Source of the DNA: a bacterium | GTDB taxonomy: Bacteria; Desulfobacterota; Binatia; HRBIN30; CADEER01 | DNA: 64,000 nucleotides | Assembly (NCBI GenBank): GCA_019637795.1 | Contig: JAHBUY010000007.1 | Location: 1-64,000 of the forward strand | Reading direction: 5' to 3' | Part shown: in pieces, positions 42,833-51,854 of the stretch | Numbering within the stretch: position 1 is the stretch's first letter | How the letters are laid out: each line of letters starts with the position of its first letter | Translations under genes and position numbers: made by a program | Notes under the pieces: model-generated | The model's input: the letters and a program-made list of their open reading frames with translations, nothing else | What the model was told of the DNA's origin: nothing | The model's database searches: none

Positions 42833-45541
42833 ATGGGTGAGACCCGACATCTGATGCGTCCCGCGCCGTTGGCGCTGCTGGCCGTGCTGCTGGCGGCCGG
42901 CAGCGCGGCGGCGGCTCCGTGCACCTACTTCGTCCGCGCCGGCTTCGCGCCGTCGGGTATCCCCGACGGACGCACGCCAGCCACCGCCTTCGGGCGGATC
43001 GCCGACGGCATGCAGGCCATCGGCAACCCGGGCGACGTCGTGTGCGTCGGGCCGGGTACCTACGTGGAGGGCGACCTGGGTCCGGCGGCCAACATCGACG
43101 GCTTCCCGGGATTTCCGATCGAGATCCGGGGCGATGCCACCGGGGCCACCACCGGCGATCCCCCGGGGCCGGTACGCATCATCCCACCGAGCGGCCTGCC
43201 GGCGGAACAGACGCCGGGCGCCGCCTTCCGCATCCTCGGCCACACGGACCTCACCATCGAGGGATTCGAGATCAGCGGCTTCCGCGACGCGGGCATTCAG
43301 GCGCGTTCGGCAACCGTCGGCGGCGCCAACAGCGGCCGCATCACCATTCGCAACAACGACGTGCAGGGCTGCCGGACCGGCATCGACGTCTACGGCGAGG
43401 ACATGATCGTCATCGAGAACAACCGCACCGTCGCCAATACGTCGTCGGGGATCTCGCTGCAGAGTTGTCAGCAGGCGAACACCTTCGGCACCTGCCGCGG
43501 CGTGGCCAGCGGCCCGATCGTGCCGATCGTCTCCAACAACCGCAGCGGCGGCAACGGCGCGCACGGACTGTTCCTGCGCGGCGGCGAGAATGCCATCGTT
43601 CAGAACAACGTCCTGTTCAGCAATGCCTTCACCGGCATCACCGTACGCGGCGTCTCGGACGCGATGGTCGCCAACAATCTCGTGTACCGCAACGGGCAGG
43701 AAGGGCTCGCGGTCGGCAGCGGCTTCAGCGGATCGGGCGATGCCGGCGATGCGGCGATGCTGGCCTCGCCGAACGCGATCATCATGAACAACACCTTCTT
43801 CAACAACGGGCAGTGGGGGGTGGAGATCGGCAATCTCTTCGCGGCGTCGCCGGGGGCGGCGGTGGTCCACAACATCGTCTGGCGCAATGGCTCCGGGCGA
43901 CTGGGCATCGGCGTGCTCAACGAACGCAGCCAGGCGGGGATCCGCGAGCGATCCGTCTGCAACTACGTCGCCGGATACAATGACGTCCTGGACGACTACG
44001 GGCCGGATACGCCGCGCAACGTGTTCGACCTCCGGGTCGACCCGCTCTTCGTCGATCCGGCCGGGGCCGATGGTGTCATCGGCGGCGAAGTCGTGGATGG
44101 GCAGTTCGTCGATCGCTCGGACGACGACGACTTCCACCTGCGCCAGGAGGGCGGCGTCATCAGCCCGCTGGTGGACGCCGGATCGACGACCGCGGCGGCG
44201 ACGGGCCTGACCGGGTCGACCGCCAGAAGCGGCGCGGCCGACGGCGGCCGCGTCGACCTCGGCTTCCACTATGGGGCGAGCACGGACCAGGTCCTGAGCT
44301 ACGAGCCGCCCTACATGCCGCTCTTCGTCCGCAACGGCGGCCGGGATACCTATGACGGCCGCATCCCGACCAAGCCATTCGCCACCATCACCACGGCGGC
44401 GCGGCGCGCGCGCGCCGGCGTCACCGTCGTCGTCGGACCGGGCATCTACCGGGAGTGCGACATCAGCGCCCCGCCGGACAGCGGCCGCGCTTCCTTCGTG
44501 GCCGACCCGGCCGGCGATCTGACCGGGGGAACGCCGCGCGTCACGCTCGTCGATCCCGGCCGCTGCTACTACGATCCGACCACGGACCGCTATTCGCCCG
44601 GGCAGACCGGTTTCAACATGGCGAGCGTCTGCGGGGTGGTCATCGACGGCTTTCACATCACCGGCGCCAGCGACGACGGCATCCAGCTCCAGAACGAGTC
44701 CGACGGCGCGATCCTCCGCAACAACGTGCTCTTCGGCAACGCCAAGCGCGCCATCAACGTCAACAACAGCGACGACGTGCGGATCGTCAACAACCTCGCC
44801 TTCGGCAACAAGGGCGGCATCCAGATCGGCAGCGGGTCGCGCAGCGCGGCGCAGTGCGACCGGAGTGGCGCCCGACGAGCGGTGATCGAGTTCAACACCC
44901 TCTACAAGAACGACTTCGACGGCGTGCTGATCGGCGCGGGAACCTGTCCGTCGACCGACGCCGCGGTGCGCTACAACGTCACCGGCGAGAACGGCTACGG
45001 CATCGAGGTGGGGAGCAACACGACGCGCACCCAGAATCTGGTGGGCTATAAGACGGGATACAACCTCGTCGCCGATCGCTACGCCGCCGGCGTGCCGCGC
45101 GGCCCCGGCGACCTGCTGATCAGCCTGCAGAGCGAGCCGCTCTACCTCGACCCGACGGCGGTGGTGGTCGGCTCCGATTGGCGTCGCGACCGGCACTTTC
45201 GCCTGGCGCAGCTCGCCGCCGGGCAGAGCCGGCAGAGTCGCGCCGTCGACTTCAGCGACGTCACGGCGGAGAAGGCCGGCATGGCGCACCTCAGCACCCG
45301 TTCCGACGGCCAGCCGGACACGGGCCTGGTCGATCGCGGCTACCACTATCCCATGGGCGAGGGCGTGCTGCCCGGCGACTGCAACGGCGACGGCGTGGTG
45401 ACGGTGAACGAGATCGTCCTGGCCGTGAACATCGCGCTCGGCAACCTGCCGCTCTCGCAGTGTCCGATGGCGAGCAGCGACGGGCAGCAGGTGAGCATCG
45501 CCGACCTGATCCAGGTGGTGAGCTCGGGGCTGCAGGAGTAG
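42833..45541 (+). CDS. secreted double beta-helix protein with dockerin-like end
   Basis: This 902-residue protein has a signal peptide (RPAPLALLAVLLAAGSAAAAP). Two related halves follow, each opening with a FVRxG...GRxPxxxFxxI segment (about residues 35 and 500) and continuing in right-handed beta-helix coils rich in NN-V/I-x-x-N repeats. The last 55 residues (GDCNGDGVVTVNEIVLAVN and DGQQVSIADLIQVV) form two calcium-loop-like repeats of dockerin/EF-hand type. Such proteins bind, cut or epimerise polysaccharides, so it could be a surface lyase, C5-epimerase or adhesin. No catalytic residues can be named with confidence. Confidence 0.8.
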   Translation: MGETRHLMRPAPLALLAVLLAAGSAAAAPCTYFVRAGFAPSGIPDGRTPATAFGRIADGMQAIGNPGDVVCVGPGTYVEGDLGPAANIDGFPGFPIEIRGDATGATTGDPPGPVRIIPPSGLPAEQTPGAAFRILGHTDLTIEGFEISGFRDAGIQARSATVGGANSGRITIRNNDVQGCRTGIDVYGEDMIVIENNRTVANTSSGISLQSCQQANTFGTCRGVASGPIVPIVSNNRSGGNGAHGLFLRGGENAIVQNNVLFSNAFTGITVRGVSDAMVANNLVYRNGQEGLAVGSGFSGSGDAGDAAMLASPNAIIMNNTFFNNGQWGVEIGNLFAASPGAAVVHNIVWRNGSGRLGIGVLNERSQAGIRERSVCNYVAGYNDVLDDYGPDTPRNVFDLRVDPLFVDPAGADGVIGGEVVDGQFVDRSDDDDFHLRQEGGVISPLVDAGSTTAAATGLTGSTARSGAADGGRVDLGFHYGASTDQVLSYEPPYMPLFVRNGGRDTYDGRIPTKPFATITTAARRARAGVTVVVGPGIYRECDISAPPDSGRASFVADPAGDLTGGTPRVTLVDPGRCYYDPTTDRYSPGQTGFNMASVCGVVIDGFHITGASDDGIQLQNESDGAILRNNVLFGNAKRAINVNNSDDVRIVNNLAFGNKGGIQIGSGSRSAAQCDRSGARRAVIEFNTLYKNDFDGVLIGAGTCPSTDAAVRYNVTGENGYGIEVGSNTTRTQNLVGYKTGYNLVADRYAAGVPRGPGDLLISLQSEPLYLDPTAVVVGSDWRRDRHFRLAQLAAGQSRQSRAVDFSDVTAEKAGMAHLSTRSDGQPDTGLVDRGYHYPMGEGVLPGDCNGDGVVTVNEIVLAVNIALGNLPLSQCPMASSDGQQVSIADLIQVVSSGLQE

Positions 45542-45545
45542 GGCG

Positions 45546-46706
45546 ATGGTTCCCCGGCGCGTGCTGTACACCATCAACCGCATGGAGGTGGGCGGCAGCC
45601 AGACGCACCTCCTGCAGGTGCTGCGGCTGATCGATCGCGAGCGCTTCGAGCCGCTGCTCTGTTGTCTCACCGGCAAGGGGTCGCTGCTCGATGCCGCGCG
45701 CGCCACCGGCGCGACGGTGATCGACGGCGGGGTGCACCGGCTCCGCGCCCCCAGCACCCTGGCCGCGATCGCGCGGCTGCAGCGCTTCATGCGGCGCGAG
45801 CGCATCGACGTGGTCCACAACTACCTGCTGCGCGCCAACGTCGTCGGCACGCTGGCGGCCCGCGCCGCGCGCGTGCCGGTGGTGCTGACCAGCAAGCGCG
45901 GGTGCCACGAGCGCCATGGCTACGAGATGGCCGGCGCGCGACTCTCGAACCGGCTCGCCGACTGCGTCACCGCCAACGCCGACGCGGTGCGCGATTTCGT
46001 GCACGGGCACGAGGGCTGCCCGCGCGAGAAGATGGTGGTCATCCCGAGTGGCATCGACACCGAACGGTTCACCCCGCTGCCACCGGGCGACTACAAGACC
46101 CGGCTCGGCGTGCCGGCCGAGGCGGTGGTGGTGGGGAGCCTGACGCGCATGCGGGTGCGCAAGGGGGTCGAGGAGTTCCTGCGGGCGATGGCGGCGATCT
46201 GCGCCGAGCGGCCGGCGGTGCACGTCGTGATCGCCGGCGACGTCACGCTCGACGCCGAGTTGCAGGCACTGGTCGACGCCACGGGCCTGGGCGACCGTCT
46301 GCACCTGCTGGGACGGCGCAGCGACGTGCCGGAAGTGCTCTCCGCCTTCGATCTCTTCGTCCTCTCGTCGCACGACGAGGGGATGTCGAACGCCATCCTC
46401 GAGGCGATGGCGATGGAGCGGCCGGTGGTCGCGACCGCGGTCGGCGGGACGGTCGAGGTGGTGGGCGAGGGGACGACGGGTCATCTGGTGCCGGCGCGGG
46501 ACGCCGACGCCCTGGCGCGGGGGATCCGCCGGGTGCTCGACGACCGCGAGCGGGGGCGCGCGATGGGGGCGCGCGGGCGCCAGGTGGTCGTCGATCGCTT
46601 CTCGGCGCAGGCCATGGTGCGGCAGATGGAAGCGCTGTACAGCCGACTGCTGGCGGCGCGCGCCGCGGGGCAGCCGGCGACGGCGGCCCTGTCAGCGGCG
46701 ACGTAG
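45546..46706 (+). CDS. GT4 family glycosyltransferase
   Basis: This 386-residue GT-B enzyme has an acceptor half with INRMEVGGSQTHLLQVLRLI and IDVVHNYLLRANVVG. Its donor half has VGSLTRMRVRKGVEEFLRA, then SSHDEGMSNAILEAMAMERPV. The glutamates of the E-x7-E motif are in place. It follows the beta-helix gene by five bases. It probably acts in repeat-unit assembly on the cytoplasmic face of the membrane. Confidence 0.88.
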   Translation: MVPRRVLYTINRMEVGGSQTHLLQVLRLIDRERFEPLLCCLTGKGSLLDAARATGATVIDGGVHRLRAPSTLAAIARLQRFMRRERIDVVHNYLLRANVVGTLAARAARVPVVLTSKRGCHERHGYEMAGARLSNRLADCVTANADAVRDFVHGHEGCPREKMVVIPSGIDTERFTPLPPGDYKTRLGVPAEAVVVGSLTRMRVRKGVEEFLRAMAAICAERPAVHVVIAGDVTLDAELQALVDATGLGDRLHLLGRRSDVPEVLSAFDLFVLSSHDEGMSNAILEAMAMERPVVATAVGGTVEVVGEGTTGHLVPARDADALARGIRRVLDDRERGRAMGARGRQVVVDRFSAQAMVRQMEALYSRLLAARAAGQPATAALSAAT

Positions 46707-46734
46707 CGGCGCGGCGCGCGCCGCGGGGGGCGTC

Positions 46735-47994
46735 ATGTTGGTCACGTATCTGGGGCACGCAGCGGTCATGCTGGAGGCGGGTGGAACCCGGATCCTGATG
46801 GATCCGTGGCTGGTCGACCCGTCGTACGACGGCACCTGGTGGCACTTTCCGCCGCTGGCGCTCGGCGCGCGCGATCTGCCGCGCCTGGACTACCTCTACG
46901 TCTCGCACGAGCACCCGGACCACTTCGATCCCGCGACCCTGCAGCAGCTCGACAAGAGCGTGCACGTCCTCATCGCCGATTTCCGCAAGAAGCGATTGCG
47001 CGACCAGTTCGCGGCGATGGGATTCCGCACCATCACCGAGCTGCCGTTCGACCGCGAGTTTGCCTGCGGCAGCGGCGGCCTGACGGTGCGTCTGATCGCG
47101 CCGGATCGGCCGTGGGACGACAGCGCCATCCTGCTCCGCCAGGGCGGGACGACGGTGCTGAACGTCAACGACTGCCATCTCGACGAGGCGACGCTCGGGC
47201 GCCTCGGCGCGTCGCACGACATCGACCTCGCCTTCCTCACGTTCACCGGCGCGAGCCAGTACCCGGGGTGCTTCGACTTCCCGCTCGGCAGCAAGATCGA
47301 GCGGGCGCGCTGCTCGAAGGAATCGCACCTCGAGGAGTTCGTGCACTGGGCCCGCCTGCTGCGCACCAAGCGCGCGGTGCCGGCGGCGGGCAATCACGCG
47401 CTGCTCGCCGAGGACCAGCTCTTCCTCAACACTCCAACGTACGCCAACACGCCCGCCGAGGCGATCGAAGCGCTGCGCGCCGGCGCGCCGGAGATCGAGG
47501 GCCTGCAGATGAACCCGGGCGACACCTGGACGCCGGAACGCGGGCACGTGCGCCTCAAGCCGGCGCCGGACTGGTCGCGGCGGATGGAGCTGATCGAGGA
47601 GCTGAGCCGCGAGACGCGGGCCCGCGGCGCCGAGTACTTCGCCAGCGAGGCGCCGGCGCCAGCCGATCTCTGGCAGCGTTTCCACGCCTACTTCACCGAG
47701 CAACTGACCCGCGCCCCCGAGGCGGCGCCGTCCATCCGCCTCTGCGTCTGGTGGACGGTGACGGGCGAGCACGGCGGCGAATGGTTCATCGACTTCCGCC
47801 GCGACGCCGATTGGGTGCAGCAGGGCGTTCCCGACGACTGGAACCTGCACATCACCATCCCCGACAAGCTGGTGTATCGCGGCGTCGCCGGCCTCAGCGT
47901 CTGGGATCACATCATCCTCTCCTTCCGCGTCCGCCTGGCCCGGCGGCCGGACCGCTACATGAAGGAATTCTGGACCTGGTTCTGCAAGTTGTGA
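46735..47994 (+). CDS. MBL-fold metal-dependent hydrolase (UlaG / CMP-sugar hydroxylase-like)
   Basis: This 419-residue protein starts at an ATG behind GGGGGG. The metallo-beta-lactamase signature SHEHPDHFD lies near residue 58, with strand ILMDPWLVDPSYDG before it and further ligands in NVNDCHLDEA and the histidines of AGNHALL. The long C-terminal part (WWTVTGEHGGEWFIDFRRD) resembles proteins annotated near CMP-N-acetylneuraminate hydroxylase. No Rieske cysteines or histidines are seen, so it is not a full hydroxylase of that kind. It may hydrolyse or oxidise a sugar or lipid-linked intermediate. Confidence 0.7.
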   Translation: MLVTYLGHAAVMLEAGGTRILMDPWLVDPSYDGTWWHFPPLALGARDLPRLDYLYVSHEHPDHFDPATLQQLDKSVHVLIADFRKKRLRDQFAAMGFRTITELPFDREFACGSGGLTVRLIAPDRPWDDSAILLRQGGTTVLNVNDCHLDEATLGRLGASHDIDLAFLTFTGASQYPGCFDFPLGSKIERARCSKESHLEEFVHWARLLRTKRAVPAAGNHALLAEDQLFLNTPTYANTPAEAIEALRAGAPEIEGLQMNPGDTWTPERGHVRLKPAPDWSRRMELIEELSRETRARGAEYFASEAPAPADLWQRFHAYFTEQLTRAPEAAPSIRLCVWWTVTGEHGGEWFIDFRRDADWVQQGVPDDWNLHITIPDKLVYRGVAGLSVWDHIILSFRVRLARRPDRYMKEFWTWFCKL

Positions 47995-48001
47995 GTCGGC
48001 G

Positions 48002-49246
48002 ATGAGCGACGAGGTGATGAACGTCCTGCTGGTCGCGCTCGAGGGCGCACGCGCCGACCACCTGGGCTGTTACGGCTACGGCCGGGACACGACCCCGTTT
48101 CTCGACACGGTCGCTCGCCAGGGGGTGCGCTGCAGCGCCGCGTTCACGACGGCGCCGGCCGTCCTGCCGGCGGCGGCGTCGCTGTTGACCGGGCTCTTTG
48201 CCCACGCCCATGGCGCCACCGAGGAGAGCGGCGCGCTGCCGCCCGGCGTGCCGCTGCTGCCGGAGCTGCTGCGCGGCGCCGGCTACCGCACCGCCGCCTT
48301 CTCTCCGACGCCAGCGGTGAGCCCGCAGACGGGCCTCGGGCGCGGCTTCGAACGCTTCTATACCGGGCGCGGGCAGGGCCGCCTCGCCGGCACCGCCGCC
48401 GACTACGCGCGCCGCGCCAGTGATCGCGTGCTCGGCCGGCGCGACACCGGCGCGCGCCGGACCACGCAGGCGCTGCTCGCCTGGCTCGCCGACGTCGAGG
48501 AGCCGTTCGCCGCCTTCGTGCTCTATCGCGAAGCGGCGAGCCCGCTGCCGCCGCCGGCGCCCTACGATCGGATGTTCGGCGACGGCGACGCGACGCCGCG
48601 CGCCGCCTGGCACGACGGGGCGCTGCGCTACCTCGATCTGCGGCTGCGCGAGGTCGCCGATGCGCTCGCGGCGGCCGGGCGCTGGGATCGGACCCTGGTG
48701 GTCGTCACGGCGACGCACGGGCGGGCGCTCGCGGAGTCGGCGGGGGAGCCGAGCTTCTCGCCGGCGGGCCTCCACGTGCCGCTGCTGCTGCGCGCGCCCG
48801 GGCGGGTGCCGCGCGGCTTCGTGGTCGAGGAGACGGCGCAGTTGACCGATGTCGCGCCGACCGTGCTGTCGCTCGCCAACGTCGCGGCGCCCGACGCGCC
48901 GATGCAGGGACGCGCGCTGCTGCGCGACGGTGCCGCGACCCCGGGACCGAGCTTCGCCTTTGCCGAGGCGTTCCGGCGCGATCCCGCCGATCTGCGGCGC
49001 AAGGCGATTCGCGGTGGCAAGGCGCAGTTCGTCTGGCGGTCGGACGAGGCGAACGCGTTCTACGACGTCGGCCGCGACGGCGAAGGCGGACCGGATCGGC
49101 TGGCCGCCGAGGTGACGCGCGCCGACCGCCTGCGGCGGGCGCTGTTCGACTGGCTGGCCTCCTCGGAGCGCTGGAGTCGCGAGCACGGGCTGGGCGGCGC
49201 CCGCGGCGCGGCCCCCGATGGAGCGCGCGACGCGTCCGCCGAGTAG
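48002..49246 (+). CDS. sulfatase-fold protein with lost catalytic residues
   Basis: This 414-residue protein keeps the sulfatase fold and order but not the active site. The first metal block reads VALEGARADHLGCYGY, with Glu where the enzymes at 20209 and 27479 have Asp. The nucleophile region is TAPAVLPAAASLLTG, lacking the usual Thr or Cys. The last metal block is VTATHGRALAES, where active forms have ADHGEE. It has no membrane helices. It is therefore probably a pseudoenzyme, perhaps a partner or regulator of an active family member, or a protein in decay. The frame is intact over its full length, which argues for retained function. Confidence 0.72.
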   Translation: MSDEVMNVLLVALEGARADHLGCYGYGRDTTPFLDTVARQGVRCSAAFTTAPAVLPAAASLLTGLFAHAHGATEESGALPPGVPLLPELLRGAGYRTAAFSPTPAVSPQTGLGRGFERFYTGRGQGRLAGTAADYARRASDRVLGRRDTGARRTTQALLAWLADVEEPFAAFVLYREAASPLPPPAPYDRMFGDGDATPRAAWHDGALRYLDLRLREVADALAAAGRWDRTLVVVTATHGRALAESAGEPSFSPAGLHVPLLLRAPGRVPRGFVVEETAQLTDVAPTVLSLANVAAPDAPMQGRALLRDGAATPGPSFAFAEAFRRDPADLRRKAIRGGKAQFVWRSDEANAFYDVGRDGEGGPDRLAAEVTRADRLRRALFDWLASSERWSREHGLGGARGAAPDGARDASAE

Positions 49247-49273
49247 GTGGCGTGGCGGGACGGCGGGGGGCGC

Positions 49274-50950
49274 ATGGAAGGCGCTGCCGGGGGGGCGGCG
49301 GACGCCGCGACGCGACGATGGGATCCGTGCCTGCTCGGCATCCTGGCGCTCGCCGCGGCGCTCGACATCTGGCACCTGCAGTGGGGTCTGCCGAACGGCG
49401 ACCACTCGTGGGCGGCGGATGCCATCGGTCCGATCACCGCCCTCGGGGTGGCGCGACGGACGTTCGCCTCGTGGAACTCGGGCTGGTTCTACTTCAAGTA
49501 TCCGCCCGGGTGGCCGTTCATCCTGGTCGCCGCCTCGCTGCCGTACCTCGGCGTCCTCTACGCGACCGGCGGCTGGCGCCATCCGACGGCCGAGTATCCG
49601 TACGGGTTCGCCGATCCCGAGCACGCCTTGTTCGTGCTGTCGATGATCGGGCGGCTGGTCGCGGTCGCCTGCGGCGTCGGCATCACGGCGCTGGCGTACG
49701 GCATCGCGGCGCGGCTGTTCGACCGCTCGACGGCGCGCTGGAGCGCGTTCCTCACCGCCACCTCGTATCCGCTCGTCTTCTACGCCCACACCACCAACCT
49801 GGACATCTCGTACTGCTTCTGGCTGGTGCTGGCGCTCTACGCCGCGATCCGCGCCGCGGCGAGCGACGGCTGGCGGGCGGCGGCGCTGCTCGGGATCGCG
49901 GCGGCGATGGCCCTCTCCACCAAGGAGCAGGGCTTCGCCTGGCTGCTGCCGCTGCCGGTGCTGGTCTGGACCCTGCGCGTCCGCGCCGCCGGCTGGCGGG
50001 CGCTGGGCGGGTCGGCCACCTGGGCGATGCTCGGCGCCGGCGCGGCGACCCTGCTCGTCGCCAACAACGCGATCGTCAATCCGATGGGGTTCGTCGGGCG
50101 GATCGCCTACCTGCTCGGGCACCCGATCGGCGCCACGCAGGCCCGCCTGGCGCCGGTGGAGTTCGCGCTCTGGAAGGGCGCCAAGGAGTGGGTGTACCTC
50201 GACCATCTGCGCCTCGGCATGGACTGCTCGCTCGGCATGCCGCTGCTGCTGCTGGCGGGGTGCGGGATGCTGCTGCTGTGGCGACACCGGCTGGCGGCGG
50301 CGTGGCTGCTGCTGCCGGTCGTGCTGCAGTACTACCTGTCGCTGCGCGGCCTCGAGCTGATCACCGTCCGCTACCTGCTGCCGATCACCGTGGTCGCCGG
50401 CATCCTGGCGGCGGTCACCCTGGCGCGCCTGCAGGCGCTGGCGCGCGCCAGGTGGGAGCGGGTGGCGGCGACCGTGGTGGCGAGCGCGTTCGCGCTGCTC
50501 AGCCTGGCGCGCGCGGTCGAGCTCGATCTGCTGCTGCGCAACGACGCGCGCTACGCGGCGGAGGCGTGGATGGCGTCGCACCTCCCGACCGGCGCGACCG
50601 CCGAGGTGTACCAGAAGCCCGCCTTCGTGCCGCGCTTCCGCCACGGGCTGCACGGTCGCTTCGTGCCGATGGACGAGCGCACGATCGCCGGCCTGGCGGC
50701 GCGCAACCCGGATGCGATCGTGACCAGCTCCGCCTCGCACAAGAGCATCGACCACGTCTGGACCGCGGACTGGCGCGAGACCCGCAGCCTCCTGGCGCCG
50801 CATCCCGCCGCCTCCGAGCTCCTCGCCGCGCTGGAGCAGGAGCGGTTGCCGTATCGCCTCGCCGCGGTCTTCAACCAGCAGCCGCGCCTCGTCCACAATC
50901 GCATCACCAGCATCGCGCCGGAGATCCGCATCTATGTCCGCCGGGAATAG
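49274..50950 (+). CDS. GT39/ArnT-like membrane glycosyltransferase
   Basis: A GTG at 49247 also exists, but the ATG at 49274 has GGCGGGGGG before it. The 558-residue product has about ten to twelve hydrophobic helices. Its first periplasmic loop contains NGDHSWAADAIG, with the acidic residue expected in the catalytic loop of GT-C enzymes, and KYPPGWPFILVA. GT-C proteins use polyprenyl-phosphate sugars on the outer face of the membrane. Here it may attach a side sugar to the growing polymer or lipid A. The C-terminal part is a mixed soluble domain. Confidence 0.8.
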   Translation: MEGAAGGAADAATRRWDPCLLGILALAAALDIWHLQWGLPNGDHSWAADAIGPITALGVARRTFASWNSGWFYFKYPPGWPFILVAASLPYLGVLYATGGWRHPTAEYPYGFADPEHALFVLSMIGRLVAVACGVGITALAYGIAARLFDRSTARWSAFLTATSYPLVFYAHTTNLDISYCFWLVLALYAAIRAAASDGWRAAALLGIAAAMALSTKEQGFAWLLPLPVLVWTLRVRAAGWRALGGSATWAMLGAGAATLLVANNAIVNPMGFVGRIAYLLGHPIGATQARLAPVEFALWKGAKEWVYLDHLRLGMDCSLGMPLLLLAGCGMLLLWRHRLAAAWLLLPVVLQYYLSLRGLELITVRYLLPITVVAGILAAVTLARLQALARARWERVAATVVASAFALLSLARAVELDLLLRNDARYAAEAWMASHLPTGATAEVYQKPAFVPRFRHGLHGRFVPMDERTIAGLAARNPDAIVTSSASHKSIDHVWTADWRETRSLLAPHPAASELLAALEQERLPYRLAAVFNQQPRLVHNRITSIAPEIRIYVRRE

Positions 50951-51854
50951 CCCGATGACCGCGCCGGCGCCGCCGCCGCCCCTCGTCTGCATCCTGTGCG
51001 GCGGCACGCGCACGACGCCGCAGTTCCCCGGCGCCGCGGTCCGGCCGGCGGCGCCGGTCACCGAACGCTATCGCATCACCCACAGCGAGCGGCAGCGGGT
51101 GGCGGGGATCGTCCGCTGTCTCGATTGCGGCCTGGTCACGCTGCCGCTCTCCTACGCGCCGGCGACCTCGTACGAGGAGGCGGCCGACCCGTACTACATC
51201 GAGCAGGCGCCGCAGCGCATCGCCAATGCGCACCGGCTGTTGTCGCTGCTGCCGGACGGCGGTCGGCTGCTCGAGATCGGCTGCGCCTGCGGCTTCCTCC
51301 TGGTGGCGGCGCGCGAGCGCGGCTTCCAGGTGCGCGGCGTCGAGATGTCGGCGTGGGCGTCGCAGCACGCGCGCGCGACCTACGGGCTGGACGTCCACAC
51401 GGGGACGCTCGAGTCGGCGGCGCTGCCCGCCGGGAGCGTCGACGTGGTGGTGATGGCCGACGTCATCGAGCACCTCTTCGATCCGCCGGCGACCCTGCGC
51501 GAGATCCACCGCATCCTCGTCCCCGGCGGCCGGCTGCTGCTCCTGACGCCGGACGTCGGTAGCCTCGTCGCCCGCCTCGCGGGGGCGCGCTGGTGGGGCC
51601 TCCTCGACGATCACTACGTGTATTTTTCCCGCCAGACCCTGCGCCGAATGCTGGAGCAGGAAGGGTTCGCGGTCGAGCGCTTCCGCGCCTTCGGCCGCGC
51701 GTTCCCGCTGGCGCATTGGGCGTTCAAGCTCGCCCCATACAGCCGAGCCCTGGAGCGGACGGTGTCGCGCGCGTTGCGCGCGCTCGGCGCCGATCGCTTG
51801 CAGGTCTCGATCAACCTCGGAGACCAGATGGCATGCGTGGCCCAGAAGAGATGA
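50934..51854 (+). CDS. class I SAM-dependent methyltransferase with N-terminal zinc-binding segment
   Basis: This 306-residue protein has two Cys pairs (CILCGG near residue 19 and CLDCGLVTLPL near residue 62) that form a zinc-ribbon-like N-terminus. The methyltransferase domain then has motif I LLEIGCACGFLLVAARERG near residue 111 and SVDVVVMADVIEHLFDP. This layout is common in C-methyltransferases and sugar-modifying methylases of polysaccharide clusters. It overlaps the GT-C gene before it by 17 bases and the next gene by four. Confidence 0.85.
   Translation: MSAGNSPMTAPAPPPPLVCILCGGTRTTPQFPGAAVRPAAPVTERYRITHSERQRVAGIVRCLDCGLVTLPLSYAPATSYEEAADPYYIEQAPQRIANAHRLLSLLPDGGRLLEIGCACGFLLVAARERGFQVRGVEMSAWASQHARATYGLDVHTGTLESAALPAGSVDVVVMADVIEHLFDPPATLREIHRILVPGGRLLLLTPDVGSLVARLAGARWWGLLDDHYVYFSRQTLRRMLEQEGFAVERFRAFGRAFPLAHWAFKLAPYSRALERTVSRALRALGADRLQVSINLGDQMACVAQKR

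Noticed and set aside
42770..45820. A 1016-codon minus-strand frame opposite the beta-helix gene
   Set aside because: Mirror image of a signal-peptide and repeat-containing gene; no ribosome site or recognisable domain.
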